Position numbers and translations under genes: made by a program. Of a stretch of DNA of 64,000 bases, positions 21,220-33,120 are shown piece after piece. Below the pieces are notes generated by a model that was not told where the DNA came from, did not search any database, and was given only the letters and a program-made list of their open reading frames with translations. Origin of the DNA: Plutella xylostella (lineage: Eukaryota; Arthropoda; Insecta; Lepidoptera; Plutellidae); the NCBI RefSeq assembly GCF_932276165.1, contig NC_063983.1:2797501-2861500 (forward strand), given 5' to 3'. Each line of letters begins with the position of its first letter. Position 1 is the stretch's first letter.

Positions 21220-22237
21220 GTAATTTGATGTTTTTCTCAGTAGAATCTTTTAATTTCCCGTGAGTGTAAAAGGCGTATTGTATAAAAAGCGTTGATTTCC
21301 GAACATCAGAAACTGAATGCATCAGCAAAAAAATAATTCTATATAGTCCCATATGATTGAGGTCTAAATAGAAAATCAGTTTGGGATTCATTTGCAACTG
21401 TCTTTTAAGGATGAGAATAGCAGTTCTTATCTACGATCAAAGATACAAGGCCCACCGAGGTATAAGACATAGTTGCAACTATGAGGGAAATTGATTCATA
21501 GTTAGTTACGGATTTATTTGCCTTGAGGCTGTTTTGGTGCCAGATTCGTAACTGTTCAATGTACCTCTTTTGAAATAATATAATAAATAATTTAGTTATT
21601 TGTTTTAAGCCGATCACTGGTTAAAAGTACTCACATAATAATTTTATTAAGAAATATAGAATTAATAATAATTATTTATTAGCAAAGAAACATTTTAATT
21701 AATTTAATTAAAATCACAAAAGTTATGCTTCATAGTAAAGCGCTTATTTATACAAATTGGTTATACAGGTTGATACAAAAAGAGCAAAGTAAGCCAAGAG
21801 GGGATGACAGATAAGAAATTGGGCTAAAACATCATATTCCTTAGTAGTGCTGCTATAGGTACATGGTGTTCAAATTAACCCAATCTCTACCTCACCCCAT
21901 CATTTTGGAACTCCTCCATTCACGTCAAGTAGGTGCGATAGGTTACTTTATTATTCTAAGGGTTAGGGTAAGTGAGGTGATGATAAGATACGTTATACCG
22001 CTAATTCTTGTTAACATGAAAGATATGTAAAGACGATGGGGGAAATTCACCAATGTGATAATGTTATACTTAATATAATTCGTATTCCGGAATGAATCGT
22101 TTAGCTTTCGTCGTATCTGTGCAGAGACTGACAAAACATGATAATAGTGAGGAAACTTAATCTTTACTCCTAAGAACCTACTAACGCGCATTTTCCACCT
22201 CTCGTAGAGCAAAAGTTAAAAAGATTACCTTTAAAAC
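21220..22237. other. No recognisable feature
   Basis: AT-rich. Minus-strand frames of 65-89 codons show no domains. Confidence 0.5.
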
Positions 22238-22267
22238 CACTTGGGAGTTTTGCAAAACTCCCAAGTG
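22238..22267. repeat. Perfect 30-bp palindrome
   Basis: CACTTGGGAGTTTTG is followed directly by its exact complement with no loop. It could form a cruciform or be a dimer binding site; its function is unknown. Confidence 0.9.
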
Positions 22268-22720
22268 ATCGTTGCAAGCGCGTTAACTTTTAAAACGTGC
22301 TTAAAACCATATACGAGGGCATCCATCAAACTAGCTTTATGAAAAACTAAGCTGCAAAAAGCTCAAAAACTACGGCCTCAAGCACGAGCATATTAAAATT
22401 CATCTCCGTTTCCTTTAGGCTCGTAAAACAGAAGTGCCACATAAATTTCGCGGCGACCCCAACACGCATTAGCTTTGCCGGGATTTCCCACCATATGAGA
22501 AAACATTTTTCCTACAGTTGCATCCGACGCGACAAGGGTAGTTGCTCTACCTGCTGGGAATATTAACATAAGTATAACTATCAACGCTTATTTACATTAA
22601 AACTTTTAGTGCAGAATTTACATAGATTAGTTGTATGTGAACTTACTTATGTAATTGCATAAATATATAAATACTTAATAAGTTTTTTTAACCCAGATGA
22701 CGTAACGCATAAGATTTTTA
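22268..22720. other. No recognisable feature
   Basis: Contains a minus-strand frame (22393-22584) whose first codon is TTG; the first ATG is at 22567-22569, leaving about 58 codons with no recognisable domain. Confidence 0.45.
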
Positions 22721-22727
22721 CTGTCAT

Positions 22728-22862
22728 TCTTGAGGTCGTGGGTTCAAAGCCTGCCGTGTGGGTTGGGTACCAATGATTTCATAGAAATAAGGAATTCAAG
22801 TACAATTTATACCACGTGCTCGTACTGTAAAGGAAAACATCGTGAATGTGTGAACCCACCAA
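22728..22862 (+). mobile_element. Degraded tRNA-derived SINE
   Basis: GTCGTGGGTTCAAAGCCTGC contains a near-consensus box B, followed by a body ending AAGGAAAACATCGTGAATGT. The AAGGAnACATCGTG segment is shared with the SINE at 32960-33120, so both belong to one family. The box A end is worn. Confidence 0.55.
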
Positions 22863-25390
22863 CACAAACAATGAAGCTAATGAAGCTTTAACAAACTCCT
22901 AAGACATTTATTATTTTTTATTAACTTATCTGGCTAGAACAAAACTGAAAAAAATAATATTAACAAAGTCTGTTGAAACTTGCAATTCTTAAAATTTTCC
23001 ACATAGAGCCACAACCCAACCGATTCAACTGCACCGTTTAACCCTACGGGGCAGCCACCTGTTGAGGCATACGACACACCACACACACACACACACACAC
23101 ATAACTACGTACCCATAAGCCCCATGTGACGACATGGCCCGTACGCGGAATTTCCGCCAACATTTTGAGAGAATATTCGTGATTTTCGTGGGAACTTAAC
23201 TTTGATTTTATTTGGCAAAGTGACGACGTTTGTAAGCAAGGGGTGGATGTTGCTTTGACTGGAGGTGATGTGGGAAATATTTAAACTCGCTTCCTGTAGA
23301 AAGAGTAGTTGAGGCGGAATTGTTTTGTATTTGTAGATAAGGAAGAAGGCGTAGGTTAGGTTACTTAATAGGTAGGCATTGGAATATTGCTAATAAATAT
23401 ATATATTTACATAAGTTTATAGATTTTTCAGGGTGCACGAACGTATAACGCACCTGGGTAGCAAGTAAACACTACTATTAATGGACAGTAAGAAACTGAC
23501 GCTAATCTGAATATGGCTAATCCTTTGACCACAGTGACATAACCTAGCCTATAGCATTGTTATGTTCCTTCCTATTGTATACCTTGTCACCGAAATTCTA
23601 AAAAGAAGAATGGCTTTGTAATTATATACTTATTATTTTAAAATGAAAGTACAGGGAATGCTGAACATTATATATATAGGTACTTAATATGAACAGTTTT
23701 TAAGAATGATGAAATTGGAATGTTCTTTATTCGACGTAAAATTTTACAATTAAGTATTTGTTGATAGTTATATTATTATTATTAGTCTACCCCCATTTCA
23801 GAAAGGCTCGGTTTCCAAGGGGAAGAAATGGAGAAAGAAAACATCTGTTGCACATCGTGCATTAAAACTCACAATTTTCGAAAACTTATTCATGCGTGAC
23901 ACATACTTACTGATTTTAAATAAAACATGCATTAAACTGGCTACACACGTAGTCTTCGTGACTTATATATAGCCGGTAAGGCAGACCGCACACGACGCAC
24001 TAATTCTAATGATGTTATTATGAGAAATGTGATTATAGGGATTATATTATAATGTATGTCAGGCGTATAATGTATGACAGACGCGTTTCGGATGTGTAGT
24101 GGGAATTATGGATTTTGATACTTTAGAAAGTTCTGGCTCGTAACGTAATTCAATTATGTAGTATGTTAGTAAATAAGACATTTAAACCTGGTTACAATAT
24201 AGTTCTTGAAAAGAGGCAGGCAACTGCTTCCCGCTCGCTATGCAGTCTCAAAAAATATAAGTTAATGTGGTAAAGTAATTACCTAATTGAATTTATTAAA
24301 TTGTTTGATAAAATACTCTCTTTTGGTTGCATAGATATTTAGACTTATTTAATTAGCACTTTATATTACATCAAATGTATGTGAATCGAAACGGGCTTAC
24401 CGGATTTAGTTAAATAAATCTTACTTCTATTTGCTCAAGCAAGAAACAATAATAAAATTCAACTATCAAGACTGCAGCATCCCACTACACAGATACTATC
24501 ACCAGCAAGCCCATACGCTAAGCACGCTCTACTTGGACGCTACGTAAATGTAACTCGGTTACTTATAAAATGTAACTTACTGTCACCACCGGTTCCCACA
24601 ATCGATCACCTTATCTCCTCACTTTAAGAATTATCTCAGAAGCGATGAGCTGTTTATATGATACATTAATAGATTTTAATGGGTTTTTGGGGTTCTGTTC
24701 TGGTTTTTGGACATGTATAACAATGGCTAGCTAGAGAAATGAAAAAAATGTCGATTTGAGGCCTATATAATTATAGAACATGTGGATTATGCAAAACTTT
24801 GCATAAGTACTCTTCTTCTCTTTTTTTAAGACGACAGAATAAGAGTTTATTTAAAAAAAATACAATATACCTATTCCAAATTTAAATTTTGACGATATCA
24901 GTACGAACATTAAATTTGGTGGCTTCAGAATCACTAAAAATATAACAATGTTTAATTTTTCGTAGTTCAGAAAATTTTATAACCTGCTGAACCCTTCGTT
25001 TTTTACGAAGTTTTATATTGTTATGGTCGCCTATATCCGGGATGTAGCTCAGTAGTGAGGAGGTTTATTTCTGTGATGTGATGATAGTGTGATACTTAGA
25101 CATTATTTGGTAAAAAGGTTGTTGACACTTAGGTTCTGGTTAGGTTCTAATTTTGGCGCAGAAATTACTGCGTTTCGAATTTCTGTCCATTTGTTATAAC
25201 AAACTTAAGTATATTATACTATACATATGACGCCACAGTATTCTTGTTTTTCTTACATTTATTTCATTTGGTAACAAGTTATTTTTAAACTGTAAACCTT
25301 CCCAGGAGAAGTATACGTACGTGTTATCTCTTTTACTATTAGTACCCAAGTGTTTTCATTAAAAAACTACAGTTAATCAATAACTGACAA
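22863..25390. other. No gene; one CA microsatellite
   Basis: A (CA)n run lies at about 23079-23100. The remainder is AT-rich with no supportable features. A small TTCGTTTTTTACGAA hairpin is at 25003-25017. Confidence 0.5.
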
Positions 25391-25456
25391 CACATCATCA
25401 TCATCAGAACCCATCACGTCCCCACTGCTAGGGCACGGGTCTCCTTCCAATAACTT
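25391..25456 (-). repeat. LINE/SINE 3' end with (GATGAT)n tail
   Basis: On the minus strand: GGAAGGAGACCCGTGCCCTA, GCAGTGGGGACGTGATGGG and TGATGATGATG. The CCCGTGCCC-AGCAGTGG segment recurs at 41375, 55955 and 26525. Confidence 0.65.
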
Positions 25457-26120
25457 TAACTTTCACAATTTACTGGAATTCTTCAGTTCACATTAACCTG
25501 ACATACTTACTAGGAGTATAACTGTGGGCCATATTTCACTGCTGTCTCCGGCAAATATGTACAGTCAATGTTGTTCACAACATGAGATCATTGCCCAATC
25601 TAACGTTACCAAAACATAAACACACCTGAACTTTCAACCTTTCCACCCAGTATTAAGACTCCTGGAGCCTAAATCAGAGTGCCAAAGTAATTTTGCAAGG
25701 ATACGCTGAACAATTTCCCACCTGCATGTGGTTTAGGCAAATATAGGTTTTGGGTGAGATGAATAAGGGTGGTATTCGATGCATGCAAGTGGGTTGAGTG
25801 GAGTATGTTGCCTGTTGAAACAGCGACAATGGCCGAACAATTTGTCTCGTGATATTTGAGCATGTGCTAGCATATGGTAATGATACAAATTCCTTGGACG
25901 GCATTTGGAATAAATGTTTTTGATAATGTCAAAGCTGTGTGTGTGTGAAGCCATGGACAAGTAATTACATATATACTCATGAAGTTGTATAGTGGGAATA
26001 ACAATGAAAACAGTTTTATACTAGTTTTAACGGTAAAATATGAAAAGTATTTACGACCTTTATTGTGAATATAAGGTGCGACCACTAGAAGCTTCACCAC
26101 TTCCTAACCTACATAAATGA

Positions 26121-26124
<4 letters not shown>
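25457..26124. other. No recognisable feature
   Basis: Overlapping minus-strand frames in three phases (25669-26100) indicate chance openness. No domain was recognised. Confidence 0.5.

Positions 26125-26169
<45 letters not shown>
26125..26169. repeat. (AT)n microsatellite
   Basis: About 22 uninterrupted AT units. Confidence 0.95.
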
Positions 26170-26171
<2 letters not shown>

Positions 26172-26274
26172 TTTTATATTTTTATAGATTCTGAATCATC
26201 TGATAGCAGTGCGTTGAGTGGTGAGAGGAACAATGGGTGATGCGCGTGCGCCGGTCGGATTATAGCCATTAATA

Positions 26275-26565
26275 TACAGGATGGATTCATTTTGAGTTTT
26301 TTTTTTCCTTTAGTAATTTTCCGAAAAATGCATGACATATTTAACATTATGACTGTTTTCTGGGCGTATTGAATTACTTGATTTATCTAGGAATCTAGGA
26401 CCATTCCAGGTCAGCTAACAGTAACTTTCATGTCTTCGGTCGAATTTTCGACTTTTAAAATAGGAAAATGGTTCCAGTGTGTAGTAGTAACTTTTCCCAC
26501 ACTAAAAATTGCTATTGATAATTACTCCTGGGGCACGGGTCTCCCTCCACGGGGTCGGGTGACCG
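26275..26565. repeat. Repeat scraps
   Basis: TACAGGATGGATTCATTTTG (26275) resembles a CAGGGTG-type terminus. GGGCACGGGTCTCCCTCCAC (26531-26550) is a minus-strand piece of the GAGACCCGTGCCC LINE end. Both are short and isolated. Confidence 0.35.
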
Positions 26566-26610
26566 TGTGTAAGATGTACATAGATATTATTAATATTATT
26601 TACACAGCAG

Positions 26611-26676
26611 CCTCCTATACACAGCACAGTGCAGTGGTCAGTACCTCCTATACACAGCACAGTGTAGTGGTCAGTA
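26611..26676. repeat. Tandem duplication, 2 x 33 bp
   Basis: CCTCCTATACACAGCACAGT starts both copies (26611 and 26644), which differ at one or two bases. They explain the repeated peptide in the 144-codon frame here, which is not considered a gene. Confidence 0.85.
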
Positions 26677-27084
26677 GCATCCACTATCGAGCTCATCACG
26701 CCACGAGACAGCTGTCGCTACCAGCTTGCAGCGATGCCCGACTAATGATTACACTACTCACCCAAGCGATGGGAGAACGGCGATTCAAATACTGTGGTCT
26801 GGAAAAGTATGATTTTAAACTATGGCAGAGCATCGCTGATTTATTGAAAGGAACATTAAATTAATGTCGTTTTAATTAATCGTCTTTTAGTCCGTATACT
26901 ATCTTACATATTTAAGCTCGACATAAGCTTTAAGTTCCTTTGCGCAACTCAGAGTGAGTACCTATAAGTACCGAATATTCCGAGTATCGGTGATAAAAAG
27001 TGCATCTGGATAAAAATTTGAAATGCACTATGCTGAAAAGATTTTAGCCAGTCAAATAAATCAATACACTTACTAGATACGCAA

Positions 27085-27278
27085 TCCTACTAATATTATA
27101 AATTCGAAAGCCTGTGAGTACGTGTGTATGTATGTTACTTCTTCACGTCAAAACCGCTGAACCGATTTTAACGATATTTCGTATGGAGCTGACACCCTGG
27201 ATTAACGAATAGGCTTCTTAAGACGGTATACCCATGGGAAAACTTTTAAGGCGAAGTGAAGCTCGCGGGAACAGCTAG
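27085..27278 (+). mobile_element. Non-autonomous Helitron, copy 2 (194 bp)
   Basis: It starts TCCTACTAATATTATAAATT after an A (27084) and ends GGGAACAGCTAG before a T (27279). The middle holds CAAAACCGCTGAACCGATTT; the 3' part holds GGGAAAACTTTTAAGGCGAA. These agree with the lepidopteran Helitron layout and with copies at 16815 and 44933. Confidence 0.85.
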
Positions 27279-27980
27279 TGTATCATAAATATGTTACCAA
27301 CTCCACAACAAGTTAATGAGTTGTTAAACAAATGTTTACAATGACGATAAAATTACGTATATTTACTTATTAATAAATTTTCCGCTTCCGTATAGTTTGT
27401 ACCACAGCCAATACGTCTCATTATAAAAGCGAGCAGTCACACGTTGACACGACTAGTATAATGCACGTTATCAGTGCTTTTTGTAAATAGCCTAATCACG
27501 GAACAGAATACAGCTGAATTGACACATGACTTCAGTTCATGCTTAGGTAAATTTAAAAAACAATACATGGTAACTAAGAAATAGTTTTTTTTTAAAGCTT
27601 ATTGACCTCCAATGAGTTCTACATTCGTACATAATATAGGTAGTTAAATATAGAGCTGTAGACGGAATGAGCTTACCTACTAAAGGCTGAACTTTTCTAC
27701 CATATGCCACAATGCGCAGAACCGCGCGCACCTGTTATAACTGCAGACAAAAGAGAAAGATAGTCCGCTTTCAATAGTTACTGTCACATTGCAGTATATG
27801 CGAGACGAACACATAAATCATAATAATATAATTTTTAAGGAACCATAAAAACATTTTCAATAGGCAATTCATAAACTTGTAGTAATTTAACCTACTTAGC
27901 TAATTTCTGGAACCTTTTTAGCTAAACGTGGTCCTGGCTAAAATTTAATAAGGTCATTGAGTTTTGTAATATGGGTATTG
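27279..27980. other. No recognisable feature
   Basis: AT-rich; nothing supportable. Confidence 0.5.
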
Positions 27981-28035
27981 ATGTTGTAAAAGTGGTATAC
28001 TAAGCCGAAAGAGGGTGAATCAGGAGGTAATTTTG
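27981..28035. mobile_element. CAGGGTG-family MITE end, copy 2 (truncated)
   Basis: GTTGTAAAAGTGGTATACTA then AGCCGAAAGAGGGTGA. Only one end can be seen; the outermost CAGGG bases are lost. Confidence 0.55.
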
Positions 28036-28384
28036 AACTACTTTAAAGTTTACCGAATACCGAATATAAGATTCAAACATTCTCTTAGACCACCATATAC
28101 TGTCCTTGTGGAGTCCAATAATCCATAAAATTGTCATGCACATACTCCCGCCAGATAAAATATACGGATCGCTGGCCGGCCGCATAATAACATACTATTG
28201 TTGTAATGCCGCGTTTTGTCTTTATATAATAATCCGTAATGCTATTCGAAACGACTATATCATTTTGCTCTGCCATAGGAGATGACTAGCCAATGTTTTG
28301 TGGATATTTATTTCTTGAACTCAAAAGCTTGTAAAAGTTATAGCTCAGTTGGAATTTTATTAGCGATGTTTCAGATGGAAAGCT
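28036..28384. other. Unassigned sequence with a 63-codon minus frame
   Basis: The minus frame 28085-28276 starts at a true ATG and reads MAEQNDIVVSNSITDYY at its N terminus. It has no domain I recognise and no neighbouring exon, so it is not called as a gene. Confidence 0.3.
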
Positions 28385-28462
28385 AAAGATCGCATCCAGT
28401 GGCGTGCTTTGGGAGAGGCCTACGTCTAGCAGTGGACTGCTATAGGCTGATGATGATGATGA
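28385..28462 (+). pseudogene. LINE polyprotein C-terminal end with (TGATGA)n tail
   Basis: One frame reads QWRALGEAYV, a stop in place of one residue, QWTAIG, then TGA codons in tandem. This is the characteristic last segment of a lepidopteran LINE ORF2 (LGEAYVQQWT.G). The insertion is heavily 5' truncated. Confidence 0.75.
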
Positions 28463-29310
28463 AGTTCCAGATGTGCGGTGAGTTTACCCGTCGTACTGAA
28501 CTGCTTTCATTATGGGATCAGTCCTGAAATATCAAGCAAGCAAAGACTGATAACATTCCAGCCTATAATGTATCTATACCTATCTACTATCCTACCTACA
28601 ACACCTATAAAGGTTCCACATGCACACCCGATTCGATCGTATCTCACACAAAACGCCCTGCTCGAAACAATTGATACTTCTAAGTCCATTGTTAGTAGGT
28701 TCAGTTCTACTAATTAGCTACAAAGTGCTAACAATGCATCTAGTTGACATTTCGCATGTATTCGCCATGTAATGTCTCGCTAATTAGAGTTCAAGACCTG
28801 TGGGGCAGCATTGGCTGTTGTACCACGCAATGGAGTAAAGTTTCGATCGATTTAGACCTAGTTTTAATATAAGCCGAATTCTGAATAGTACTAAGTAAAT
28901 GAATCACGATCTCATTTTGACGAATGAAAGGACTACGTGATGGTATCAACTACAAAATTCATCATTTTGTTCGTTCGTCAGGTACCTAGTGTTTCACAAA
29001 GTAATTGTGACGAACTATCTAATGAAGTGATAACTGAATCGTGTCATTTGCATATAAATTGTGTATTTTAAAGTGAATGCTTTACGTAAGCTGTGCAATA
29101 TCTTACAAATTTTAATACCTAAAGGAAAAAAAAAACACTAGCATACGTTTTACTGTAAGTACATTAAAGAGACATGTCATGTGCAGCATCTACCTTTTCC
29201 TACACAGCAAAAACAATAAAATAAACCATCCATAGACAATAAAAGCGGTTTGTATTTACGACAATCGCAGCATCATCTCATGCGTGCGCGCATGATTTTA
29301 TTACGACCAG
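28463..29310. other. No recognisable feature
   Basis: AT-rich; short frames only. Confidence 0.5.
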
Positions 29311-29339
29311 AGAATAGAAATTTTGAATTACGAACAAAG

Positions 29340-29420
29340 GCAACGGCCGGCCGCCGCCATTTTCTTTCGGTCACGTAAGTTCGACAGATTATAATGACGT
29401 GACTTGTGACCTTTGGGTTT
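29340..29420. promoter_or_regulatory. GC-rich segment with GCCGCCATTTT
   Basis: GGCCGGCCGCCGCCATTTTC (29345-29364) contains the GCCAT core recognised by YY1/Pleiohomeotic, followed by GGTCACGTAAG and TGACGTGAC, which resemble bZIP sites. A similar GGCCGGCCGCCATTA occurs at 33477-33491. Regulatory role is inference only. Confidence 0.2.
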
Positions 29421-30138
29421 AACATACAGGCGGTCGAGGTTAATTCAATTTTTTATTGGAACAACCGCATGGCTTGATTTGGCTGTGTTCTTGTTACGGT
29501 GAATGGATGTTTGTACATTATTGATGTTGCTTACTGTATCTATAAGTACAATATGTTTGCGCCTCAAATAAACTGTGCACTAATACTTTCACTGATGGGA
29601 CGAGGTTACCGACATAGCTGTAAAGATCAGAAGCTGAAGTGGGTGGTCATATCTGCTGAAGAAGAGATAACAGCGGAAGCAGCAAAAGACGTATTGTCCA
29701 GTCTAGACTACTAAGATTCTTTGTATGTCTCTAACAGAGAAATTAATCCTTTATTAATACCACCCACATAAATTCGTAGAAGTCAGTAGTGTCATCTGTT
29801 GCAGCCATAAGTCGTATGCTGCCAAATATCACCTTTATTTTCCCCTGTAGACCCAGTTCATGCAATAACTCCGTTATACTGCCTCGATAGTGGGAATATT
29901 ATGTTAATTTGTAGCACTCTATGCTACACGGTCGATGTGTGTTCGGCTTGTATACTGAAATTAAAATGTTTTCCTTTCTCATCTTGTCTCAATAAATTGC
30001 TACATTATTCTAATAAGTACAAACGTATTGGTTGGGTAGTTTAGACAATATAAATGTTAGCAGGTAACGCAGTCACTTTACACAGCAAAAAAATTCGTTT
30101 TTATTTAACTAATATACCTACTTACCTGCATTGACATA
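29421..30138. other. No recognisable feature
   Basis: The 71-codon frame at 29499-29714 has no identifiable domain. No other feature seen. Confidence 0.45.
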
Positions 30139-30140
30139 TA

Positions 30141-30331
30141 CAGGGTGTTATGTGTTCACGAAAAAAAATATTTCCTTTTCCATAGAAACTTTGTTGGTCA
30201 CGTGTGACTCTTTACTATGGAGAACCAATTTTTTTTTTGCGAATTTCCAAAACTCTTTGAACAAAAGTTGTTCAGGATGACCCCCTGAGTCACCCCCTTT
30301 CGGCTTAGCATACCCTTTTTGCAACATACTG
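30141..30331. mobile_element. CAGGGTG-family MITE, copy 3
   Basis: It runs from CAGGGTGTTATGTG (after TA) to GGCTTAGCATACCCTTTTTG then CAACATACTG (before TA). The right end, complemented, gives the family signature GTATGCTAAGCCGAAAGGGG. About 191 bp, non-coding. Confidence 0.75.
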
Positions 30332-30333
30332 TA

Positions 30334-31164
30334 TAGTAATTTGCTTACCTCACCTATAATTTTATTTTATAATACTTACCTATATGCTTAAGAGATTAAT
30401 GGGTGTTGTTAAACAACAGAAATACGTAAGTATGATTCAGTAAACTTCCCTAATCCAGTTCCACCTGCGGCTATCATTCACCCAAACAATTTGTGAGCCA
30501 ATTTCGCGTCACGCCTCTGTATATTTTCCCTAACATGAGGGTACGTTATCAAAGTTGTTTGATAGGCAGTTAAGTATGCCATTCAATCACCCAATAATGT
30601 GCAATACACTGTGTAACAATGTCACCCGAACATCCCCTACAACTCAAAGGGCGTACGGAGAAGCTCGTTAACAAAGGATAAACGACTTTACGTTACGAGG
30701 AGTACAAGTGAAATTGTCTTTTTGGACGTTTGCGGTTTGGAAAAAGAACTGCGTTTTTCTATTTCCATTTTCTCGTCGTTTTCTCACATGTGAAACGTAT
30801 CGTTAGGGCTGAAGAAATAGAGATGTATTTTGTGTCACCGTTTCGGGGACTTACGACATAATGGTTGTGAGTTGTCGGGGCAAAGGGGAGAAAAGGGCAA
30901 ATAGCATCATATTAAGTGAGCACATGAGAGGGAATTTGCGAAAATGTGTGGATAAATCGGATATAGACGTTTATCTCGGGATTTCGTGCCTGATTTGTTC
31001 GTTGACAAATCTGAGGGCATAATTTACTCCGTTTTATTTTGTCACCCGCCCTTTTGACATGGTGTTGTGGCGTAGTACTTTATGTTCGATGTTCGTGGAT
31101 TTATTATAAGTACCTACTTATTTATAAAATTTACCATATGCGTTATATTGTTATACATAACATA
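30334..31164. other. No recognisable feature
   Basis: AT-rich with moderate GC near 30600-30720. Nothing supportable. Confidence 0.5.
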
Positions 31165-31166
31165 TA

Positions 31167-31414
31167 CAGGGTGTTGTAAAAAAGGTATACTAAGCCAAAA
31201 CATACCTACATGTGCAGCATGTTATATCTAAGCCCGAAAAATCTGTTTTTCAAAATTAGCGAAAAAAAAGAAGTCATTCTCCATAGTAAAAAGTCAGTTG
31301 ACCAACAAAGTTTCAATGGTTTTTTTTTCGCGAATTTTGAAATTCTGATTTCATTTTCGGGTTTAGATATAACATGCTTCACATGTATGTTTTGGCTTAG
31401 TATACCTTTTTTTT
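31167..31414. mobile_element. CAGGGTG-family MITE, copy 4, long hairpin
   Basis: The left arm (CAGGGTGTTGTAAAAAAGGT, ATACTAAGCCAAAACATACC, GCATGTTATATCTAAGCCCG) is repeated, inverted, on the right over about 90 bp. The right-hand CACCCTG terminus is missing where the next element begins. The open frame at 31210-31416 is part of the MITE. Confidence 0.8.
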
Positions 31415-32025
31415 AACCTACTTCAAAAAAAGGAGGAGGCTCTCAATTCGTCCTGATCTTTTTTTTATGTATGTTCACCGATTACTCCGCCGTTTATGGA
31501 CCGATTTTGAAAATTCTTTTTTTGGTGTATTGGGTTGAGCTCCCAGGTGGTTCCATTTTTTTCAGAATTTTAGTTCACCCCCAAGGTTGGGTAAAGGGGT
31601 AAAACAGGGGTATGAATTTCCATTTTGGGCACTTATCAACTGATTCTAATGAAATTTAGAACGTAAATATAGTTCTTATAACAAAAAAACATGATGGTGA
31701 CCTTGAGCTGATCTGATGATGGAAACGGAAGGCAGTCAAGGGAACTCCTCAACGGTATATAGCAACTACCTCGTGTTTAGGCTTCAATTATTCGTATTGA
31801 CTAGCAGGACTTATTGGTATCATTTGCTACTTACTTTTGATTGATAATTATTGCAAATAAACTAAAAATAATAAAATAAAATAATAATTAAAAAAAAATA
31901 AAGACCGACTTCAAAAAACCACCAATAAGTAAGAAATAATTTAAGGTTTAGACCAATCCTAGGTGACAGTACAAATACCTAAGCAGGAACTGTTCTTTTT
32001 TGAAGTTGGTGCCATATTTCTTCAG
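31415..32025. mobile_element. Non-coding element with ACCnACTTCAAAAAA inverted ends
   Basis: The left end reads ACCTACTTCAAAAAAAGGAG; the right end, complemented, reads GGCACCAACTTCAAAAAAG. The interior has the repeat-like TTCACCGATTACTCCGCCG, then ACCGATTTTGAAAATTC, and a second GACCGACTTCAAAAAACC at about 31903-31920. It joins the preceding MITE without a spacer. Its class is uncertain. Confidence 0.55.
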
Positions 32026-32759
32026 ATTACGTTGTCCTTATTTCAATATTTTGTATAACATTTTAAAGTAACAGCCTATGTGTGCAGATATGCATCAGCT
32101 GAAATACATCTAAGTACGTCTAAGAAAAATCTCTATTAAATAAAAAAGGTCACTTTTTAAACTGCAAAGACAATACTGAGCACTGAAGTTAAATAACTAT
32201 AACATACCAATATCCCCGTTTTCAATTGGAGGAAAAAAAACACTTAGGTACTGGATAACGGACCGCGTTTAATACGACGTTGACATAAGTACCACTGGAT
32301 TTATGACTATGGGACCGGTGTGGGGAAAATTTATTTTCTTTTTCCGAATTGACGTAGTTCACCCTAAATGTGTTTTTGGTGGGTGTGGGCAAGTTACTGG
32401 TGCCTTCTGGATTTAAGGGTGCATTTTATTGGTGTATTATTATTGTATTCCAGTCACATACTGGGGTCGGGGATTTGAGTAAGTAACTTGTTTATTGTAC
32501 AAATAGGTTATTGATAATTACCTATAACTTATCATATCTGTGGCTACCTGACCGATATAGTTTTTTATACCTTATCTTAGCCATGTCCCATCAAATCTTA
32601 AGCCGTTCTAAAATTCGTAGTCAAATTCTTCATTACGCCCGCAATTTTTTTTCATCTTAAGTTATGCAGGATGCAACTTTTTTTCATAAATTCTTTAAAA
32701 AAAACAACTCTCCATTTGTAAAAAGTCCCCTTTTCGGGATACACCCTTTTTTTCACGCC
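32026..32759. other. No recognisable feature
   Basis: AT-rich; nothing supportable. Confidence 0.5.
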
Positions 32760-32945
32760 ACTTTACTTTGATTTATTCCCGATCAAAGAGCCGTCGGCGT
32801 CTCGTATTAATAAACAATTACACACTAATACGACAAGCGTACAAACGGCGACACTACCAGCCGGAGCGTTGCGGGCCACAATTAGGCGTCGATGCATGAT
32901 CTATGGACGCCGCGCGGCCCGCGGGCCGCCATTCGTCAATGTGTG
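32760..32945. promoter_or_regulatory. GC-rich segment, candidate cis-regulatory DNA
   Basis: This patch stands out from the AT-rich surroundings. It contains CCGATCAAAG (a TCF/Pangolin-like ATCAAAG core), TAATAAACAATTA, and the GC block CGCCGCGCGGCCCGCGGGCC (32909-32928). No exon is supported. Function is inference. Confidence 0.2.
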
Positions 32946-32959
32946 GTACAAGCGATGGT

Positions 32960-33120
32960 GCGTAGTGGTCCAATGGAGTGGTGCGGTGGTAGCTAGGTCG
33001 GGTAAACGCCTGCTTCGGTTTGAATCCCGACATGTACCAACCATCGCTCTTACGGTGAAGGAGACATCGTGGGGAAACCTGCGCATCTACTTTCTAGATG
33101 CGTATCCTAAGTGTCGTACT
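32960..33120 (+). mobile_element. tRNA-derived SINE
   Basis: Box A region GGTGCGGTGGTAGCTAGGTC, box B GGTTTGAATCCCG (33017-33029), then a body with AAGGAGACATCGTGGGGAAA and CCTGCGCATCTA. Shares its body with the degraded SINE at 22728. The open frames across it are not genes. Confidence 0.75.

Noticed and set aside
22393..22584. Small secreted-like protein on the minus strand
   Set aside because: The hydrophobic N terminus depends on a TTG start; from the first ATG (22567-22569) no good signal peptide remains and no domain or neighbouring exon supports it.
23079..26169. Possible CRISPR-like or satellite arrays
   Set aside because: The repetitive stretches here are simple CA and AT microsatellites without spacers.
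26430..26864. 144-codon plus-strand frame
   Set aside because: It spans a 33-bp tandem duplication and a LINE scrap; the repeated peptide is explained by the DNA repeat.
28085..28276. 63-codon minus-strand protein starting MAEQNDIVV
   Set aside because: It has a true ATG and plausible composition, but no recognised domain and no exon context. A protein search would be needed to revive it.
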